From Symmachiella dynata (GTDB lineage Bacteria > Planctomycetota > Planctomycetia > Planctomycetales > Planctomycetaceae): DNA of 64,000 bases. The position numbers were made by a program, and so were the translations under genes. Below are positions 59,469-64,000 of the stretch, piece by piece (within the stretch, counting starts at the first letter, position 1; each line of letters starts with the position of its first letter). The stretch covers positions 1-64,000 of the forward strand of contig NZ_CP036276.1 in the NCBI RefSeq assembly GCF_007747995.1, written 5' to 3'. A model generated the notes under the pieces. It saw nothing but the letters and a program-made list of their open reading frames with translations, was not told the DNA's origin and made no database searches.

Positions 59469-62400
59469 ATGGTGCGTGCAATCCGATTTTGCGGATGTCT
59501 GATCTTGTTCGTGGGCGCTGCGGTTTTCTATGGAATAGAACTGCAAGCCGAGGAGCCGAGCAAACCGACCGGCGCTAAACAGGATTCCACGGAGAAAGTC
59601 TCGTTTCGCCGTGAGATACTGCCGTTGCTCTCCGAGCGATGTTTTCTTTGTCATGGACCGGATGAAGGGACGCGCGAGGCGGAGTTGCGGTTGGATCTTG
59701 CGGAAGAAGCGACGCGGGATCGCGATGGGACTTTTGTGATCAAACCGGGAGACCCCGCCGCCAGTGAAATATTGGCCCGTCTGACGGCTGACGATGAAGC
59801 CTTGATCATGCCTCCGTCCGATTCGGGGCATGAGCCGTTGTCGAAATCACAAATCGAAAAAGTCCGCCGTTGGATTGCCGAAGGGGCCCAGTGGTCGCGG
59901 CATTGGGCCTTTGTTCCGCCGGAGCGGTCGGATGTTCCCACGGTAAAAAATTCCGCTTGGGTGCGCAATCCCATCGATGCATTCGTACTGCAGCGGTTGG
60001 AACAAGAACAGCTTGCTCCGACTGCCGAAGCCAAACGGGTGACATTGTTGCGGCGGTTGAGTCTGGATTTGATCGGGCTGCCGCCGACTGTCGATGAGAT
60101 CGACGCGTTCTTAACAGACGAATCGCCGGCTGCGTATGAGCGGCAAGTCGAACGGTTGTTGGCCTCGCCGCACTATGGAGAGCGTTGGGGGCGGATCTGG
60201 TTGGATGCGGCGCGTTATGCCGATTCGGATGGATTCGAAAAAGACAAACCGCGCGAGGTGTGGTTCTATCGCGATTGGGTTATCAAAGCATTGAACCGTG
60301 ATTTGCCTTACGACCAATTCATCATCGAGCAAATCGCAGGCGACCTGCTGCCGAACGCTACGCAAGATCAGATTGTGGCGACCGGTTTTCTGCGCAATTC
60401 GATGCTGAATGAAGAAGGGGGGATTGACCCCGAAGAATTTCGCATGCAAGCGATGTTCGACCGCATGGATACGGTTGGCAAATCTGTGTTGGGTCTGACG
60501 GTGCAGTGCGCGCAATGTCACAGCCACAAATATGATCCGTTTACCCATCACGATTACTACAACATGTTCGCGTTTTTGAACAACTGTCATGAAGCCCAAC
60601 CGACGGTCTATACAGTTGCTCAACAACAGAAACGGGACGACATCTTTCGCCGGATTAACGAGATCGAAGAGCAACTCCGCGCGACTACTTCGGATTGGCG
60701 AGAGCGGATGGCGGCTTGGGAAGAACAGGTTCGGGGTGATCAACCACAGTGGACGATGCTGCCGATCGAGAACGCCGGCAACAATTCGCAGCGGTACTTA
60801 CAGCAGCAGGATGGCTCGTTATTGGCGCAAGGTTATGCTCCGACGCGCTCGACGGGTCAGTTTTCGGTGACCACTGATCTCCCGAGCATCCGCTCGTTTC
60901 GATTGGAAGTGCTCAACGATCCGAACCTGCCGGCTGGTGGTCCTGGTCGCGCGATGAACGGGTTGCTGGCGCTGTCGGAATTCAAAGCTCAGGCGGTCAG
61001 CATCGATGATCCACAGCAGAAAACCGACATCAAATTTACGCGGGCGACTGCGGATTTCAGCAATGATCACCGGCAGCTTGGTCCGCCATATACCGATGGG
61101 AAAGATCCCAAGGCGGGTATTACTGGTCCTGTGGAATACGCGATCGATGGCGATCAGAAAACCGCCTGGGGAATCGATGCCGGGCCGGGACGCAGAAATC
61201 AGCCGCGCAAAGCGGTCTTCGTTGCCGAAAAAGACGTTGCTTTTCCGGGAGGGACCAAACTGGTCTTCAACTTGGCACAAAGTCATGGCGGTTCGAATAG
61301 CAACGACAATCAAACATTGAACCTGGGGCGGTTTCGTATTTCAGCAACCGATGTGGAAGCAGTCGCAGACCCACTCCCGGCTGCAGTGCGAGAAATTCTT
61401 GAGGTGCCGATGGAAGACCGCACCGAATCGCAAATGCGTACGGTGTTTCGTTATTGGCGGACTACGGTCGCTGACTGGAGCGCTGAGAACGAGCAGATCG
61501 AAACTCTCTGGAGCGAGCATCCCGAAGGGACGACGCAATTTGTGCTGCGGGAACGTGATACCGAACGTCCCACACATCTGTTGGACCGCGGCGATTTTCT
61601 CAAACCGAAAGATATCGCCGATCCAGCTGTGCCGGAATTTCTTAATCCGCTCTCCCAAGGCAAGCCGGTCAATCGACTGGCCTTTGCAAAATGGCTGGTG
61701 GATCCGCAGTCTCCCACGACGGCGCGCTCGATTGTGAATCGGGTCTGGCAAGCGTATTTCGGGACCGGTATTGTGGATACCCCCGAAGATTTGGGATCGA
61801 CCGGGAGTCCGCCGTCGCATCCTGAGCTGTTGGATTGGTTGTCGGTGGAACTGGTGGAGCAGGGGTGGAGCCTGAAACATCTGCACCGTCAGATTGTGCT
61901 TTCCAATACCTATCGACAAGATTCTTCGGTCACAGCGGAACTACTGGCCCGCGATCCGGCGAATCGCCTGCTGGCTCGTGGCCCGCGTTTTCGTGTCGAT
62001 GCTGAAGTCGTCCGCGATATTTTTCTTGCGGCAAGTGGACTGCTAGAAAAGAAAGTGGGTGGCCCGAGCGTCTTTCCGCCGGCGCCGGAATTTCTCTTTC
62101 GTCGTCCGGCCAGCTATGGCGATAAGACTTGGAATGTGGAAACCGGCCCGCAACGTTATCGCCGCGCGCTTTACACCTTTCGCTTTCGTTCCATTCCCTA
62201 TCCCGCTTTACAAGCCTTCGACGCACCGAGCGGCGAGATCGCGACCGTGCGACGACCGCGATCCAATTCGCCACTTCAGGCACTCACAACGCTCAACGAA
62301 CCGCTGTTTTTCGAATGTGCGGAAGGGTTGGCGCAACAAACGATTGCACACGGTGGCGAATCGGACCAGGACCGATTGGATTACGCGTTTCGCAGTTGCG

Positions 62401-62624
62401 TTTCCCGCAAACCAACACCGGAGGAATCCGCCACGCTGCTTGAATTTCTCGATGAGCAAACTCAGCGACTCCAGGACGGGTCACTCGATCCGAAACAGAT
62501 TCTGGGGAATCAGCAGGGGGACACTTCCGAGCTGCCGGAAATTGTTGAACAGATTCAATTGGCTGCCTGGACAGTCGTGAGTCGCGTGCTGCTCAACCTT
62601 GACGAAACCATCACGAAAGAATGA
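59469..62624 (+). CDS. PSCyt1-DUF1549-DUF1553 (PSD1) cytochrome-like protein
   Basis: Exported planctomycete protein of about 1051 residues. Seen: a signal peptide ([16 protein letters not shown]), the PSCyt1 heme motif CFLCH near residue 58 in [15 protein letters not shown], the DUF1549 (PSCyt2) part with a second [11 protein letters not shown] near 346, and the DUF1553 (PSD1) part near the C-terminus with [13 protein letters not shown] and [19 protein letters not shown] 59469 gives the signal; the frame extends to 59397 without one. The next gene starts at the overlap ATGA (62621-62624), so the two are translationally coupled. Known partners: PSD1 genes are almost always followed by DUF1501 genes. 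Confidence 0.93.
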   Translation: MVRAIRFCGCLILFVGAAVFYGIELQAEEPSKPTGAKQDSTEKVSFRREILPLLSERCFLCHGPDEGTREAELRLDLAEEATRDRDGTFVIKPGDPAASEILARLTADDEALIMPPSDSGHEPLSKSQIEKVRRWIAEGAQWSRHWAFVPPERSDVPTVKNSAWVRNPIDAFVLQRLEQEQLAPTAEAKRVTLLRRLSLDLIGLPPTVDEIDAFLTDESPAAYERQVERLLASPHYGERWGRIWLDAARYADSDGFEKDKPREVWFYRDWVIKALNRDLPYDQFIIEQIAGDLLPNATQDQIVATGFLRNSMLNEEGGIDPEEFRMQAMFDRMDTVGKSVLGLTVQCAQCHSHKYDPFTHHDYYNMFAFLNNCHEAQPTVYTVAQQQKRDDIFRRINEIEEQLRATTSDWRERMAAWEEQVRGDQPQWTMLPIENAGNNSQRYLQQQDGSLLAQGYAPTRSTGQFSVTTDLPSIRSFRLEVLNDPNLPAGGPGRAMNGLLALSEFKAQAVSIDDPQQKTDIKFTRATADFSNDHRQLGPPYTDGKDPKAGITGPVEYAIDGDQKTAWGIDAGPGRRNQPRKAVFVAEKDVAFPGGTKLVFNLAQSHGGSNSNDNQTLNLGRFRISATDVEAVADPLPAAVREILEVPMEDRTESQMRTVFRYWRTTVADWSAENEQIETLWSEHPEGTTQFVLRERDTERPTHLLDRGDFLKPKDIADPAVPEFLNPLSQGKPVNRLAFAKWLVDPQSPTTARSIVNRVWQAYFGTGIVDTPEDLGSTGSPPSHPELLDWLSVELVEQGWSLKHLHRQIVLSNTYRQDSSVTAELLARDPANRLLARGPRFRVDAEVVRDIFLAASGLLEKKVGGPSVFPPAPEFLFRRPASYGDKTWNVETGPQRYRRALYTFRFRSIPYPALQAFDAPSGEIATVRRPRSNSPLQALTTLNEPLFFECAEGLAQQTIAHGGESDQDRLDYAFRSCVSRKPTPEESATLLEFLDEQTQRLQDGSLDPKQILGNQQGDTSELPEIVEQIQLAAWTVVSRVLLNLDETITKE

Positions 62625-64000
62625 ATGATCCGATGCCCTCTTCATTAAATTCTGACAATCTGAACCAACGCCTGACTTCCCGTCGCTGGTTTTTACAGGA
62701 GTGTGGGATCGGACTGGGTGCCGTTGCGCTGGGGCAACTGCTGGATCAAAAGGCCGTTGCAGCCGATGCGCTCGCGCCCAAGCAGCCACATTTTCCAGGG
62801 CGGGCGAAGAACGTCATTCAATTGTTCATGGGGGGTGGCCCCAGTCATTTGGAGCTGTTTGATCATAAACCGGCGCTCGCCAAGTTCGATGGGCAACTTC
62901 CCCCGGCCGATCTGATTAAAGATTACCGCGCGGCCTTTATTAGCCCCAATTCCAAACTGTTAGGCCCCAAGTTTAAGTTTTCAAAACATGGGGAATGTGG
63001 GGCGGAACTCTCTGAACTGTTGCCGAATATGGCAGAGGTTGTGGATGAGATTGCCATCGTCAAATCGATGGTGACCGACGCGTTCAATCATGCGCCGGCG
63101 CAGATTATTATGAGCACCGGTTCGCAACAATTTGGCAAACCGAGCCTCGGAGCCTGGACGACGTATGGACTGGGATGTGAATCGCGCGACTTGCCGGCGT
63201 TTGTGGTTCTCAGCTCGGGAAATAAAGGTCCCAGCGGCGGGAACGCCAATTGGGGCAGCGGGTTTCTGCCGACCGTTTATCAAGGCGTATCGTTTCGCAG
63301 CACGGGTGAGCCAGTCTTGTATCTCTCCAACCCCGCCGGTGTCGATCAGCAACTGCAACGGGACTCGTTGGATGTCATCACGCAGCTCAACGAACGGAAA
63401 CAACAAGAAGTCGGTGATCCGGAAATCGCCACGCGGATCAATTCCTTCGAGATGGCCTATCGCATGCAATCCAGTGCTCCGGAGTTGATGGACATGAGCA
63501 GCGAGCCGCAGCACATTCTGGAGATGTACGGTGCGGAACCGGGCGTGCCGTCATTTGCGATGAACTGTTTACTGGCGCGGCGGATGATTGAACGGGGCGT
63601 ACGGTTTGTGGAAATGTTTCACGAATCATGGGACCAACACGGTGGATTGGTCAAAGGTCTCAAGCAAAACTGCGCCGACACCGAACAAGCCTCCGCCGCC
63701 CTGGTCAAAGATCTCAAACAACGCGGATTGTTGGATGAGACGTTGGTGATTTGGGGAGGCGAATTCGGACGCACGCCGATGGTTCAAGGCAGTACCGACG
63801 GCCGGGACCACCATCCCAATGCCTTTTCGATGTGGCTCGCCGGCGGCGGCGTCAAGGGGGGCGTGACGTTAGGGGCCAGCGACGATTTCGGCTTTAATGT
63901 GATTGAAGACCGCGTCCACGTTCACGATTTACACCGCACGATCCTGCATCTGCTGGGCTTCGATGGGAATCAGCTCACGTTTCCCTATCAGGGACTTGAT
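62621..64000 (+). CDS. DUF1501 protein (3' end cut by window)
   Basis: Partial DUF1501 gene: 460 codons in frame to the window edge, no stop yet. Seen: [20 protein letters not shown], a twin-arginine signal, [40 protein letters not shown], and [18 protein letters not shown] with [18 protein letters not shown]. The start ATG overlaps the PSD1 stop (ATGA), and the gene is its usual partner. Compared with the DUF1501 protein at 47143, the plan is the same but the partner is different. The open frame was read directly because it has no stop inside the window. Confidence 0.93.
   Translation, partial: MNDPMPSSLNSDNLNQRLTSRRWFLQECGIGLGAVALGQLLDQKAVAADALAPKQPHFPGRAKNVIQLFMGGGPSHLELFDHKPALAKFDGQLPPADLIKDYRAAFISPNSKLLGPKFKFSKHGECGAELSELLPNMAEVVDEIAIVKSMVTDAFNHAPAQIIMSTGSQQFGKPSLGAWTTYGLGCESRDLPAFVVLSSGNKGPSGGNANWGSGFLPTVYQGVSFRSTGEPVLYLSNPAGVDQQLQRDSLDVITQLNERKQQEVGDPEIATRINSFEMAYRMQSSAPELMDMSSEPQHILEMYGAEPGVPSFAMNCLLARRMIERGVRFVEMFHESWDQHGGLVKGLKQNCADTEQASAALVKDLKQRGLLDETLVIWGGEFGRTPMVQGSTDGRDHHPNAFSMWLAGGGVKGGVTLGASDDFGFNVIEDRVHVHDLHRTILHLLGFDGNQLTFPYQGLD

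Overview
The window reads as chromosomal DNA of a planctomycete. The evidence is the family mix: a PSCyt1-PSCyt2-PSD1 protein followed directly by a DUF1501 protein, a second DUF1501 protein, a 1009-residue PVC-type dehydrogenase with a C-terminal CxxCH heme motif, a DUF1559 pseudopilin with an H-X9-DG motif, many predicted lipoproteins, and lipid A genes (lpxD, lpxI) that imply a Gram-negative envelope. Base 1 is the first base of dnaA, so the molecule was probably opened at the replication origin. No tRNA, rRNA, CRISPR array, transposase or phage gene was seen.

Region 1 (1-5.5 kb) is the replication cluster dnaA - oriC - dnaN - dciA (DUF721) - gyrB, all on the + strand. DnaA is short and seems to lack domain I. 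The dnaA-dnaN gap holds degenerate DnaA boxes and a DnaA-trio-like unwinding element. Region 2 (5.8-15.6 kb) carries metabolic genes on the + strand (beta-hydroxyacid dehydrogenase, enolase-superfamily enzyme, LarA-type racemase, class V aminotransferase, phosphodiesterase, TadA, His-rich lipoprotein) and one membrane Ser/Thr kinase on the - strand. Region 3 (16-30.3 kb) has a 1132-residue orphan membrane protein, a VOC protein, a membrane GTPase, a HEAT-repeat lipoprotein followed by a STAS protein, a MarR regulator, a quinone oxidoreductase, and nrdR-vanZ.

Region 4 (30.3-39.4 kb) has a structured-RNA candidate (about 30.65-30.95 kb, - strand), lpxD-lpxI, an AroH chorismate mutase, a polytopic GT-C-like membrane protein and a secreted HExxH metalloprotease. 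Region 5 (40-50 kb) holds metF and metH, which work together in methionine synthesis, then a secreted Lon-type protease, a DUF1501 protein and a Tat-exported enolase-superfamily enzyme. Region 6 (50-55 kb) is accessory in character: four small orphan genes of lower GC, dispersed palindromic repeats that supply the 3' ends of two genes, a VOC protein, a planctomycete lipoprotein/pseudopilin pair and a DUF1330 protein. Region 7 (54.9-64 kb) holds an SGNH hydrolase, the PVC dehydrogenase, and the PSD1/DUF1501 pair, whose second gene is cut by the window end.

Intergenic space carries at least five families of palindromic repeats. The least explained items are the structured RNA candidate, the origin architecture combined with a short DnaA and adjacent dciA, the exported Lon-fold protease without an ATPase, the repeat that rewrites gene ends, and the large receptor-like membrane protein.
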